This document shows, piece by piece, positions 34,340 to 43,429 of a stretch of DNA of 64,000 bases. Each line of letters opens with the position of its first letter. Position 1 is the stretch's first letter. The notes under the pieces are model-generated. The model was given only the letters and a program-made list of their open reading frames with translations. It did not search any database and was not told where the DNA came from. This DNA is from Calditrichia bacterium (GTDB lineage Bacteria; Calditrichota; Calditrichia; RBG-13-44-9; J075): positions 248,001-312,000 of the forward strand of contig JANQRS010000029.1 of NCBI GenBank assembly GCA_028284445.1, in the 5' to 3' direction. Position numbers and translations under genes: made by a program.

Positions 34340-35269
34340 ATGTCAAAACGAATCGCATTCTGGAATCTTCTGAAACGCACCGCGGACAAGTATACTCGCG
34401 ATAACATCCCCTGGCTGGCCGCCTCCCTGGCGTATTACGCCCTGTTTTCACTCGCCCCAACTTTCATTTTTGTAAGTGCCATCGGGGCTTTCCTGTTTGG
34501 TGAGGAAGCGGTTCAGGGGCAAATCGTCAATCGCCTGCAGGAATACGTGGGTTACGATGCGGCAATGGCAATTCAGAATATGGTAGAGGCGGGCATGGAG
34601 CTGACCTTTGGCCCGGTTTCCAATATCTTGACAGCCCTGGTCGTCTTATACGTAGCTACAAACGTGTTCTCACACCTGAAACAAACTCTCGATACTATCT
34701 GGGAAGTTGAATATACAGATCGGCATTGGGTGTCCAGTTTTCTGCTGGATAGACTACTGTCACTGGCAATGATTATTGGTACCGGAGGCGTCCTGCTGAC
34801 CCTGGTTGTTGCGAATGTCTTTTTGACCAGCTTTGGTGATGTGCTTGCCGAATACGTGCCGGCCTTTACCCATGTTTTTATTTGGGATTTTGGCAATTTT
34901 ATAGTCTCATTTATCATTATCAGCCTGCTATTCATTATGATCAATTGGGTGATTCCGGACGCCAATATTGCATTCGAAGATGTGTGGCTGGGATCGATCC
35001 TCAGTGCTTTTATGTTTACACTGGGCAAAATGGGATTCAGCATCTACCTGGCACATAGTAGCATGATCACCTTGTTCGGCGCTGCAAGCTCGTTTGTGGT
35101 GATCCTGATTTGGGTATACTATTCAGTACAGATACTGTATCTGGGGGCAGCGTTTTGTCAGAGTTATTCAGTTGAATATGGCAGCTTCTCCCGTGGCGTC
35201 GAGCGCCAACGTCGTAGTCGCATTCGCCGTCAGCTGCGCAAAGTAAAGAAACTCAGAAGGAAAAGATGA
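34340..35269 (+). CDS. YihY/BrkB family inner membrane protein
   Basis: 309 aa with six membrane helices. WLAASLAYYALFSLAPTFIF near the N-terminus and the later helices VILIWVYYSVQILYLGAAF are typical of the family once misnamed RNase BN. A very basic C-terminal tail (RRSRIRRQLRKVKKLRRKR) may bind nucleic acid or membrane. The function is unsettled. It is followed by a repeat-rich convergent gap. Confidence 0.9.
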   Translation: MSKRIAFWNLLKRTADKYTRDNIPWLAASLAYYALFSLAPTFIFVSAIGAFLFGEEAVQGQIVNRLQEYVGYDAAMAIQNMVEAGMELTFGPVSNILTALVVLYVATNVFSHLKQTLDTIWEVEYTDRHWVSSFLLDRLLSLAMIIGTGGVLLTLVVANVFLTSFGDVLAEYVPAFTHVFIWDFGNFIVSFIIISLLFIMINWVIPDANIAFEDVWLGSILSAFMFTLGKMGFSIYLAHSSMITLFGAASSFVVILIWVYYSVQILYLGAAFCQSYSVEYGSFSRGVERQRRSRIRRQLRKVKKLRRKR

Positions 35270-35277
35270 AATTCCAA

Positions 35278-35436
35278 ATTCCAACAGGAAAAATTCCAAT
35301 GAGGTTTGCCTGAAATTGCAATGTCATTCCCGCATGTTTTTAGCGGGAATCCACCAAGCCTCAACTACATGGATACCCGATAATTGCATTCGGGTATGAC
35401 AGAACAATAGGGATTTGGATTTTTTCCTGTTGGCAT
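35278..35436. repeat. Composite inverted repeat around a TCATTCCCG element
   Basis: Outer arms at 35278-35300 and 35413-35436 share CCAACAGGAAAAA and CCAA as inverted copies, about 22 bp each with small differences. Nested inside is a second inverted element at 35332-35401. It fills the gap between two convergent genes. Confidence 0.6.
35332..35401. repeat. TCATTCCCGCATG repeat family, copy 1
   Basis: The 70-bp unit has inverted ends TGTCAT and ATGACA. Its left half contains TCATTCCCGCATG, TTTTAGCGGGAATCCA. The same sequence recurs at 43308-43382. Similar intergenic inverted repeats are known in many bacteria. Confidence 0.7.
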
Positions 35437-35458
35437 TTTGCTTTATGATCGCTAATTG

Positions 35459-36238
35459 CTACCTCAAGGGAATGGTAAGCGTCAGCTGTACCGCATCTTG
35501 ATCTGCCGTGACGCGCGGTTGCGGGTAATCGCTCCAGAGGGCATCACCCACATTAACAGCCCAGAGGATGGCTGCTGCCAGGAACAAATTACGTCGCGTT
35601 TTGAACAAGGTGTTGTAGCGGTTGTAGCTATCTTCAAATTCAGTTGCCGGTCCATCTGCAGCCAGGTAGTCATCACGGGCACGTCGTTCTGCCACCAGGG
35701 CGATGCCACCTGCTGCCAGCGTTCCCCAAAAGGCCCCGCCGATGACATATCCCCGTTTTGATTGCCGTTTGTGAAACTGTCCCCACCCTGGCAATATTGC
35801 TGAGCGCCATGCTGCCGCCGGGCGGGAATCATTAACAAACACATATTGCTGGGCAACAGTTTGATCCGAGCCCTGCAGTTCTACATACGCTTCTCTACAG
35901 GTCGCAAAAAAATCAAGAATCTTTGGTGAGGTTTCGACCGGGTCCAGCTCGGTATCGGGTGCCAGCGACAAAAGGGTCAGAAAGTGATAGCGTGACGAAT
36001 CGGTTTCGCCAATGTTGAACCAGGAAAGCCCGAGGTAGCGGTGCAGAAAGGCTAGTTCCTCCTTGGAATGACTGCTTCGTCCCTGCAGCAGCTTTTGCCC
36101 AACCTCGATGGCTTGTTCAAATTCCACCTTATCGTACAGAAACTTGACTTCCAGCAGGTCGATAGACGGACGCTGGCCATAGCCGACTGCCGCTAATAGC
36201 AGGGTGAGATAAATGATCAGTAGCGGATACTTACTCAT
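35459..36238 (-). CDS. Secreted/periplasmic protein with DUF5683-like C-terminal region
   Basis: 259 aa. The signal peptide (cleavage after GYGQ) precedes a helical TPR-like part (about 25-120: FEQAIEVGQKLLQG...LAFLHRYLGLSWFNIGE). The segment AAWRSAILPGWGQFHKRQSKRGYVIGGAF with two following hydrophobic stretches (about 160-185, 215-235) is typical of DUF5683 envelope proteins of the FCB group. Function is not known. It lies downstream of the LytTR two-component genes on the same strand, 78 nt apart. Confidence 0.7.
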   Translation of the reverse strand: MSKYPLLIIYLTLLLAAVGYGQRPSIDLLEVKFLYDKVEFEQAIEVGQKLLQGRSSHSKEELAFLHRYLGLSWFNIGETDSSRYHFLTLLSLAPDTELDPVETSPKILDFFATCREAYVELQGSDQTVAQQYVFVNDSRPAAAWRSAILPGWGQFHKRQSKRGYVIGGAFWGTLAAGGIALVAERRARDDYLAADGPATEFEDSYNRYNTLFKTRRNLFLAAAILWAVNVGDALWSDYPQPRVTADQDAVQLTLTIPLR

Positions 36239-36316
36239 AAGGCGTTATTTTTTAGCGGGTTTCCAACAACGCCATAAAATAGCCGCGATTGAGCGATAAT
36301 TCAAGTAGAAAGGGGA

Positions 36317-37039
36317 TCAGCCGAGTGATTGCCGAAATGTGCTTCGATACAGTTTGCCGATCAGCAGGCTCTTGCCATTTTTAAGCACAACCATATTCCC
36401 TTCGAGGTAGTCGATTTGATCGCGATTAATAATGAACGATTTGTGGATGCGGACAAACTGACTTTCGGGCAGCTGTTCTATGAAACTCGATAAGGTTCTG
36501 GCGGTCAGAATATGCCCGTCCTGCTGCCAGAGCTTGACGTAATTGCCAAAAGCTTCGAGGTAGTGAATGTCAGGGAGTGCCACCTGAATATGGCGCTTAT
36601 CAACCTTCACGAAAATGCGTTCTGCGCGGGTTGCGCCAGGCTGCTCATCAACTGATGCCTCCGCCGCTGGTGCTTGTTGCTCCCACACATTCCTGGCTTT
36701 GTTAACAGCCTTCAGAAACCTTTCAAACTGAATTGGCTTCAGCAGATAGTCGCAAACTTCCAACTCAAATCCTTCCAAAGCGTAGTCCGGATAGGCCGAG
36801 GTAATGATCACAATTGGCCGCGTATCGAGCACTTTCAGAAAATCAGTGCCTTTCAGGCGCGGCATCTGAATATCGAGAAACATGACATCCACCGGATTGT
36901 TGCGCAGGAACTCCATGGCCTCGGTTGCCAAATAGCATTGCCCGACAATTTCCAGCGAGGGAATATCGTTCGCTAATTCCAGAAGGACATCATGTGCAAG
37001 CGGTTCATCGTCTACGATGAGTGCTCTCAAGCTTGTCAT
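36317..37039 (-). CDS. LytTR-family response regulator
   Basis: 240 aa. The receiver domain (about 1-120) has the phosphoacceptor Asp in VMFLDIQMP and the conserved Lys in YLLKPIQFE. The LytTR DNA-binding domain (about 140-238) has FVKVDKRHIQVALPDIHYLEAFGNYVKL and SQFVRIHKSFIINRDQI. It overlaps the partner kinase gene by an ATGA junction. Candidate binding repeats lie upstream of the kinase, at 38555-38608. Confidence 0.95.
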   Translation of the reverse strand: MTSLRALIVDDEPLAHDVLLELANDIPSLEIVGQCYLATEAMEFLRNNPVDVMFLDIQMPRLKGTDFLKVLDTRPIVIITSAYPDYALEGFELEVCDYLLKPIQFERFLKAVNKARNVWEQQAPAAEASVDEQPGATRAERIFVKVDKRHIQVALPDIHYLEAFGNYVKLWQQDGHILTARTLSSFIEQLPESQFVRIHKSFIINRDQIDYLEGNMVVLKNGKSLLIGKLYRSTFRQSLG

Positions 37040-38535
37040 TTTTTGATCCTTAGTGATGCAGCAAAAACATTTTCTTCTAGAGACGTCTCTAACTCGTGAC
37101 GGTCCGGAAAGAGCAGGTCTAGACGTCGCTGCAGGTTCTCCAATCCAATACCGCCACTCTCAGTATCGGCATTCTCGACAGAATTACGACAGTTGAAGGT
37201 CAGCAATTTGTTTGTGCTCGTTAAATCCACGTGCAGAAAGCATGCGCCTTCGGCTGGCTCAACGCCATGCTTAAAGGCGTTTTCAACGAACACAATCAGC
37301 AAAAGCGGCGGCATTTGCCACTCCGGATCATCGATGGATGTTTCGAAACGGACATCAAAGTCTTTGTGCTGCCGCAACTGCTGGAGTTGGATATAGTCCT
37401 CAATATAGGCGAGCTCTTCCCGCAGCGACACTGCCTGGTTTTGTCCCTTATAAATCGCGTAGCGCATCAGGTCCGCCAGTTGCATGATGACTTCCGGGGT
37501 TTGGCGCGATTGCTTGAGGCTAAGCGCGTAGAGGCTATTCAGGGTATTGAAAAAGAAATGCGGATTGATTTGCTGCTTCAGCATTGCCAGCTCTGCCTCC
37601 GCCCGCTGTTTTTCCAAAGTGATAATTTGGTTGTTCTGCTGGAACCATTGAATGGTGAGGATAATCGGAATGCTCACGAACATGATCCCGAACGCAACAG
37701 AGGCGTTTATCTGGTCAAATGCGTTGAAATTTTCGCTGGGAATCAGCGGAATCACGTTTTGACTAAGGGGAAGCCATAGCAACAGCTGCCCCAGAATTGG
37801 ATAGCAGAAAACCGCGGTGCCGGCCAGACTGATCAAATAAATCAACAGGCCTCTTTCCTTAAGAATGTGCGGAATAAGATAGCGGTGATTCACAAGATAG
37901 AAGAAATAGCCCGCCAGAAAGGCAATGAAGAGTTGCAAGGTTATAGAAATAAATGCCGGGAGCTCCTGGACAACAGCGACGGGATCAATGTTGAAGGCAA
38001 TCGGCTTTGCATCGTAAAATTGGCTCAATTGTGATGTCGCCATCAGGCTGAGAATAATTGCCCACACGCTCAGAATAAGCAGGATTGCATGCTCCAGGCT
38101 GAATTGTCTGAGCTTGCCGTAGCGTGGCCACTTCTTTTGTAGCAATTGATTCAGGCCAAGAAGCAGTTCGATGGCAATTGCGCCCAATGTCAGGAAGATG
38201 AGAATTTCCAGCATTTCGTCACCGGGCCAAACCGGACTGATATTCTGCCGGAAGAGGTTAATCACCAACACCGGCCACAGTACAAATGCCACTGCCCAAA
38301 CGCTCAAATAACCGCGGGTATTGAAGCGCTTATCCAGCTCCGCCTTTTTCGTAACAAAAACCAATGCCGGACCAAGTAAAATGCCGAAAATTAGCAGATT
38401 TTGAAGATAGCCGAACCAGCCCCGCGGCTCGGCAATATTTGTTCTTACCACGGAGGCGACCACAATTGCCGTTGCAAGTATCCAGGTATCACTTTCCAGA
38501 AAAATTTTATCTGCTTTTAGCCGCCAGTTATTCAT
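37036..38535 (-). CDS. LytS/YehU-type sensor histidine kinase
   Basis: 499 aa. About eight membrane helices (1-300) precede a coiled linker (NQIITLEKQRAEAELAMLKQQ), the His_kinase domain with the phospho-His in QINPHFFFNTLNSLYAL (about 345), and a C-terminal HATPase (FVENAFKHGVEP, GGIGLENLQRRL). It pairs with the overlapping LytTR regulator and is divergent from the ABC/peptidase genes. The stimulus is unknown. Confidence 0.94.
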   Translation of the reverse strand: MNNWRLKADKIFLESDTWILATAIVVASVVRTNIAEPRGWFGYLQNLLIFGILLGPALVFVTKKAELDKRFNTRGYLSVWAVAFVLWPVLVINLFRQNISPVWPGDEMLEILIFLTLGAIAIELLLGLNQLLQKKWPRYGKLRQFSLEHAILLILSVWAIILSLMATSQLSQFYDAKPIAFNIDPVAVVQELPAFISITLQLFIAFLAGYFFYLVNHRYLIPHILKERGLLIYLISLAGTAVFCYPILGQLLLWLPLSQNVIPLIPSENFNAFDQINASVAFGIMFVSIPIILTIQWFQQNNQIITLEKQRAEAELAMLKQQINPHFFFNTLNSLYALSLKQSRQTPEVIMQLADLMRYAIYKGQNQAVSLREELAYIEDYIQLQQLRQHKDFDVRFETSIDDPEWQMPPLLLIVFVENAFKHGVEPAEGACFLHVDLTSTNKLLTFNCRNSVENADTESGGIGLENLQRRLDLLFPDRHELETSLEENVFAASLRIKK

Positions 38536-38554
38536 GTCTGAAAATACGACCGGA

Positions 38555-38608
38555 TATAACGGATCTCAAATAAACTTGATAAACGGTCCATTTTCGAAGA
38601 TGAACGGC
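38555..38608. promoter_or_regulatory. Candidate LytTR-type direct repeats
   Basis: On the minus strand ACCGTTTAT (plus 38579-38587) matches the LytTR 9-mer consensus at all positions, GCCGTTCAT (plus 38600-38608) at eight of nine, and TCCGTTATA (plus 38555-38563) at seven. The first two start exactly 21 bp apart, the usual two-turn spacing of AgrA/LytTR sites; the third is 24 bp away. They lie 20-73 bp before the kinase start. Confidence 0.5.
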
Positions 38609-38718
38609 CTATTGCCGCTTGTCAGTCATTGTGTTCCATTCATCAGCCGCTGGTGCGCGCTTGTCACATTTATTCGTTGGAAGGGAAGATGAGGGGCATA
38701 TTTATGCTGTGGGCAACG

Positions 38719-38758
38719 GTCCCCCTCCATCTCCCCCGGGGGGAGATGGAGGGGGGAC
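38719..38758. repeat. C-run/G-run palindrome, copy 3
   Basis: GT-C5-TCCATCT-C5 pairs with G6-AGATGGA-G6-AC. The core TCCATCT is the same as in copy 1; the C-runs are one base shorter than the G-runs. It lies in the divergent gap between the LytTR kinase and the ABC ATPase genes, 50 bp before the ATPase start. Confidence 0.88.
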
Positions 38759-38808
38759 TTAAGAAGCAGAAATATAATTACCTCTAAAACCTCGGAGGCA
38801 CTACCAAC

Positions 38809-39699
38809 ATGTTATCCATTCAACATTTGCATAAAACCTATCGTAATGGTGTACAGGCATTGGACGATGTGAATCTGGAAATTGACAAGGGTATGTTTGG
38901 CCTGCTGGGGCCAAACGGTGCCGGCAAGTCGACACTGATGCGGACTATCGCCGGTTTGCAGCCGGCCGATCGCGGCAGCATCTTTTTCCGCGGCGTTGAT
39001 GTCACGCAGGGCCCGCAGAAGCTGCGTAGTCAGCTCGGTTACCTGCCCCAGGAGTTCGGTGTTTATCCGCATCTCTCTGCAGTGCAACTACTGGATCACC
39101 TTGCAGTGCTGAAGGGGATTATTGATAAGCAGAAGCGTCGGGAGCAAATTCAACAGCTGCTCGGACAAACCAATCTGCTCGAAGTGCAACATCGGGCTGT
39201 TGCCAGTTTCTCCGGCGGAATGCGCCAGCGATTCGGTATTGCACAGGCCTTGTTGGGGAATCCACGGTTGGTCATTGTCGATGAGCCGACCGCCGGGTTG
39301 GATCCCGAAGAACGAAATCGCTTGCTGGACATGCTCAGCGAAATCGGCGAAGAAGTTGTCGTGCTATTGTCAACGCATATCGTTGAAGACGTTCGCGATC
39401 TATGTAGCCAAATGGCGGTGATGCATCGCGGAAGAGTCGTGCTTCAGGGAGAGCCCGGTGCCCTGATCCAGGAATTGCAAGGCCACATCTGGCAGGCGCA
39501 AATTGAGCGCCGTGAATTCACAAACTGGCAGGAGCGTTATCAGGTGATTTCATCGCGCCTGTTCGCGGGAAAAACACTGATCCATGTTCAAGCCGATCAT
39601 TCTCCCGGCTCACCTTTTGAGCCCGTTCAACCCTCACTGGCAGATGTCTATTTTAGCACCCTGCGCATGAACCAGCAGCAAGAGGAGGGCAGATTGTGA
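38809..39699 (+). CDS. ABC transporter ATP-binding protein
   Basis: 296 aa. Walker A GPNGAGKST (about residue 36), Q-loop YLPQEFGVYPHLS, signature FSGGMRQR and Walker B LVIVDEPTAGLD with the switch His in LSTHIVED are intact. The C-terminal 80 residues are an accessory domain. It overlaps the next gene by 4 nt (GTGA), so the fused permease/peptidase must be its partner. The ribosome binding site GGAGG precedes ATG 38809. Confidence 0.95.
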   Translation: MLSIQHLHKTYRNGVQALDDVNLEIDKGMFGLLGPNGAGKSTLMRTIAGLQPADRGSIFFRGVDVTQGPQKLRSQLGYLPQEFGVYPHLSAVQLLDHLAVLKGIIDKQKRREQIQQLLGQTNLLEVQHRAVASFSGGMRQRFGIAQALLGNPRLVIVDEPTAGLDPEERNRLLDMLSEIGEEVVVLLSTHIVEDVRDLCSQMAVMHRGRVVLQGEPGALIQELQGHIWQAQIERREFTNWQERYQVISSRLFAGKTLIHVQADHSPGSPFEPVQPSLADVYFSTLRMNQQQEEGRL

Positions 39700-42600
39700 T
39701 CCGGGAATTACTTGAATTTGAATGTCGTTATCATTGGCGTAGCCCGTTATTCTTGCTCGCTGCGGTCTGTTTTACATTCTTTGGATTCATGTTCACGGTG
39801 CGTGGCATTCGTATGCCCGGCGTCGATATTAATGCGCCCTACATGATTGCTTATATGAGCAGTTTACTGTCGCTGGGATCTATCTTTACAGCAACCATCT
39901 TTGCGGTTCGTGGCCTCCTGCGCGACGATACCTATCAGATGCGTGAGTTGGTGATATCGACACCATTGACAAAGATCCGGCGATTGAGTATACGCTTTGC
40001 CGGTTTATTCCTGACCTGCTTCTTCTTATACTCCTGCATGTATGCCGGCATTCTTATCGGCACAAAAGTCCCTCTAGTCGATGCCAACAGTGTCGCCGGA
40101 TTTGAATTTCTTCACTATGCCTGGCCTTGGCTACTGATTGGCTTGCCCAATACGCTTTTTTGCGTCACCGTGGTGATATTATTGGCTGTAACCACTCGCA
40201 GTCGCATGGCGGTGTATCTTGGTGGGCTTTCACTGTATATCCTCTATGTCGTTGGTTCAATCTTTTCCAACGCACCGTGGATCGCCTCAGCTTCTCCCGC
40301 TACTGCTGATGCCATTTCCCGGGCAGCTTTGTTGGACCCCTTTGCCATCTCTGCATTTTTCGAACAGACAACCTATTGGACGACTCTTGAACGCAATAGC
40401 CGTCTCGTTTCGCTCGAGGGGAATTTTCTGTTCAACCGTCTCATTTGGCTGGGGATTGCTGCTTTTTTGCTATTTGCTGCCTACCGCCTGGAAGGATTGG
40501 TGCAGCCATTTCGTCGCCGTTCAAAGATGCCGGCTGTGGAACTGATGGACGGTGGAACGGGCTATGAACCGGTAGATATTGTGCAAGGCCGGGATGCCAA
40601 CCGGAGTGCCTTTTGGCGCTTGCTGCGAACGGAGTGGCGAGTGGTATTTCGTGGACTGCCCTTCTGGATCATCCTTCTGTTTTGGGGGTTCCTCTTTGGT
40701 GTCGAAACCCTTTCGATGTTCGAAGGGGGCATTCGGATGGCCGGCAGCTACCCGCATACCGGACAAATTCTCTCGAACATCATCGAGATGCTCCCGATGT
40801 ATGCCACCGTTGTGATGATCTTTTACAGTGGGGAACTGCTGTGGCGAGAGCGCCTGTTGAAGATGCATGAAATCAACGATGCGCTGCCGGTGCCGAATCT
40901 GGTTGTGATTGCCACAAAATTTGCTGCCCTGGTGTCCATCCCCTTCGTGCTGATTATGGTCAGTATTCTTTGCGGCGTGCTCATCCAGATCTCGCAGGGA
41001 TTTAATATGTTTGAATTGGGCTTATATCTGCAGTCGTTTTACTATATCGGTTTGCCAATGATGATGATTGCAGTGCTGGCCCTGTTTTGCCAATTGCTGT
41101 TTTCAAATCGCTATCTGGGGATGGCGGTCACGGCGCTGCTGGTGCTTTTATTAGCGACTAATCTGTCAGGTTTGCTGGGATTGAACCATCCGCTGCTGCG
41201 TTTCGCTGCACCCCTTGCAGTTGAGTTTTCCGATATGAACGGATTTGGGCAATATGCATCGGCATTTAACTGGAAGATGCTCTATTGGGGGGCATTCAGT
41301 ATCTTTCCGGCGATTGCTGCCGTGATGTTCTGGCGGCGCGGTACTGCGGAGCAAACCTTGCTGCGGTTTCGCGCTGGCTGGCGGAATGGGGGACGCCGTT
41401 TCATGATTCCGCTTGCCGTGTCACTCGGGCTCTGTAGCTTGAGTGGCGCATACATTTTTTGGCAGACCAATGTCGAGGGTGACTATATGACGCGCGACGA
41501 GAGGCATAATTGGGCGCAAACTTATGAAGAGACCTATCGTCGCTATCGCGATGTTGCACAGCCGACGATTCGAGCGGTTGATATCGAGGTTGACCTCTTT
41601 CCGTCGCAGCGTTATTATCGCGTCAGCGGCCGCTACGAAATCATCAACAATAGTGACGCCCCCCTTGATAGCGCCCTGGTCTATTTGAGCCCTGTATGTG
41701 AGGCTGAAAGCTTGTGGATTGCCGGTGCCAGTATGTCTAAATCTGCGGAAGCATTCGGGCATATGCATTACCTGTTCCAGCCGCCGCTGCAGGTGGACGA
41801 AACCCGTGAGATGACGTTTACGGTGACATCCGGATGGAACGGGTTTGTGCCGCATCAGCCTTTCAATGCCATCGTTGGTAATGGCACGTTTATCAGGCTT
41901 AGCCGCTATGTGCCCTACTTCGGGTATGAAGCCGGAAATGAGCTTAGCCATCCGGACCTTCGCCGGGAGCGGGGTTTGCCTGCGACCGAGACGTTCCCGC
42001 CATTGGGCGCAGAAGATTCGCTTCTAGCCGACAATCCGCATCCGGCTATCCGTTTCAGGGGGATCGTGTCTACTGAGGCTGATCAGCATGCCTTGCTGCA
42101 GGGAAATCTTTTGAGGGAATGGGAAGCAGATGACCGGCGTTATTTTGAATATCAGCTGAATCACCCAATTCCCTTTCGTTTTGCCGCTGCTTCGGCCAGG
42201 TATGACGTTGTAAAAACATCATACAAAGGTGTTGCTGTCGAGATGTTCACTCATCCTGAGCATCGTTATAATCTTGATCATATCAGGAAAACACTAAAGC
42301 AAACCCTCGACTACTGCAGTGAGCAGTTTGGACCCTATCAGTATGACCACCTGCGTTTCGTACAAGTCTCGCAGTTTACAGAGGGCTTTGCGGCGACGGC
42401 ATATCCGGGAATGATGTTCTTCCGTGAAAACATGGGCTTAACTGCCGATCTGCGCGATTCAACGCAGATCAATCATCTCTTTCGCGGCATTGCGCACGAA
42501 GCGGCCCATCAATGGTGGGGCGGACAATTGACGCCCCGTTTTATCGAAGGCCGTAACATGATGACCGAGTCGTTGGCCAAATACACTGAGTATCGCCTGT

Positions 42601-43274
42601 ACGAAGCGGCCTATGGTCCGGCAATGGCGCATGAGTCGCTTGATATGGAAATGGAGCTCTATTTGCGAAACCGGCCCTTCGAGCCGGAGGTTCCCTTGTA
42701 CCGGGTAAATGATCAGGCGCATGTCAGCTATCAAAAAGGTGCATTGATCTTCCATGCAGTCGCGGATTTACTTGGCGAAGGAAGACTTAATCAGGCGCTT
42801 GCGGCATTCCGTGCAAAATATCCATATCCGCAAAGGAAGCCCCGCTCTTACGACTTGCTGAATGAACTTGCTATGGTTGCGTCACCTGAGGAATACGAAT
42901 TGATTAACGCCTGGTTTAGAAGGGTGGTCATGTATGACCTTCAGGTCGCTTCCGCCAATGGTCGCGCACTGGATGATGGGACTTTTGAAATTGAGGCAAA
43001 ATTATTTTGCCGGAAATATGCAGAAGATGCAGATCGGAAAGAAGTGCCTTTGGATATTGATGAAGATCTCTTTCTTGCTATATATGCAGCCGGGGATGAC
43101 GCGACCTATCGTAGCAATCCAATATACATACAGCCTTTTCGGGCAATCGGTGATTCGCTCATGCTGAATTTGAAGCTTGATGAAAAGCCGGGAATGATCG
43201 TCATAGATCCGCATCTTTTACGGATTGAAAAAAATCGCATGGATAACCGCAGACTGATCAAAATGCTGAATTAA
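39696..43274 (+). CDS. ABC-2 permease fused to an M1-family aminopeptidase
   Basis: 1192 aa from GTG 39696. Two ABC-2-like membrane blocks (about 15-270 and 320-560) with about twelve helices precede one further helix and an extracytoplasmic M1 peptidase domain (about 600-1190). The zinc motif HEAAHQWWGG is at about 932, with the distal Glu in TESLAKYTEY 18 residues on. The usual GxMEN exopeptidase motif is replaced by the region AATAYPGMMFF, so substrate-end recognition may differ. The domain architecture matches a known but little-studied family named permease/M1 aminopeptidase; a role in exporting and trimming peptides is inference. It is divergent from a LytTR two-component system. Confidence 0.9.
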   Translation: MIRELLEFECRYHWRSPLFLLAAVCFTFFGFMFTVRGIRMPGVDINAPYMIAYMSSLLSLGSIFTATIFAVRGLLRDDTYQMRELVISTPLTKIRRLSIRFAGLFLTCFFLYSCMYAGILIGTKVPLVDANSVAGFEFLHYAWPWLLIGLPNTLFCVTVVILLAVTTRSRMAVYLGGLSLYILYVVGSIFSNAPWIASASPATADAISRAALLDPFAISAFFEQTTYWTTLERNSRLVSLEGNFLFNRLIWLGIAAFLLFAAYRLEGLVQPFRRRSKMPAVELMDGGTGYEPVDIVQGRDANRSAFWRLLRTEWRVVFRGLPFWIILLFWGFLFGVETLSMFEGGIRMAGSYPHTGQILSNIIEMLPMYATVVMIFYSGELLWRERLLKMHEINDALPVPNLVVIATKFAALVSIPFVLIMVSILCGVLIQISQGFNMFELGLYLQSFYYIGLPMMMIAVLALFCQLLFSNRYLGMAVTALLVLLLATNLSGLLGLNHPLLRFAAPLAVEFSDMNGFGQYASAFNWKMLYWGAFSIFPAIAAVMFWRRGTAEQTLLRFRAGWRNGGRRFMIPLAVSLGLCSLSGAYIFWQTNVEGDYMTRDERHNWAQTYEETYRRYRDVAQPTIRAVDIEVDLFPSQRYYRVSGRYEIINNSDAPLDSALVYLSPVCEAESLWIAGASMSKSAEAFGHMHYLFQPPLQVDETREMTFTVTSGWNGFVPHQPFNAIVGNGTFIRLSRYVPYFGYEAGNELSHPDLRRERGLPATETFPPLGAEDSLLADNPHPAIRFRGIVSTEADQHALLQGNLLREWEADDRRYFEYQLNHPIPFRFAAASARYDVVKTSYKGVAVEMFTHPEHRYNLDHIRKTLKQTLDYCSEQFGPYQYDHLRFVQVSQFTEGFAATAYPGMMFFRENMGLTADLRDSTQINHLFRGIAHEAAHQWWGGQLTPRFIEGRNMMTESLAKYTEYRLYEAAYGPAMAHESLDMEMELYLRNRPFEPEVPLYRVNDQAHVSYQKGALIFHAVADLLGEGRLNQALAAFRAKYPYPQRKPRSYDLLNELAMVASPEEYELINAWFRRVVMYDLQVASANGRALDDGTFEIEAKLFCRKYAEDADRKEVPLDIDEDLFLAIYAAGDDATYRSNPIYIQPFRAIGDSLMLNLKLDEKPGMIVIDPHLLRIEKNRMDNRRLIKMLN

Positions 43275-43307
43275 GTAATCGCTGTTGATTAAACAATACT
43301 TCATCTA

Positions 43308-43382
43308 TCATTCCCGCATGCTTTTAGCGGCTATCCAGATATTATATAAGTGGATTCCCGCTAAAGACATGCGGGAATGACA
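43308..43382. repeat. TCATTCCCGCATG repeat family, copy 2
   Basis: TCATTCCCGCATG followed by CTTTTAGCGG and ATCCA, a 13-nt AT-rich loop, then the inverted copy TGGATTCCCGCTAAA and CATGCGGGAATGA. Arms are about 30 bp with few differences. It lies between convergent genes and could act as a two-way terminator. Confidence 0.75.
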
Positions 43383-43429
43383 AAGTATCGAATAAACAAG
43401 TTTAGTTACTTGGAATAACAGACGCGGGA

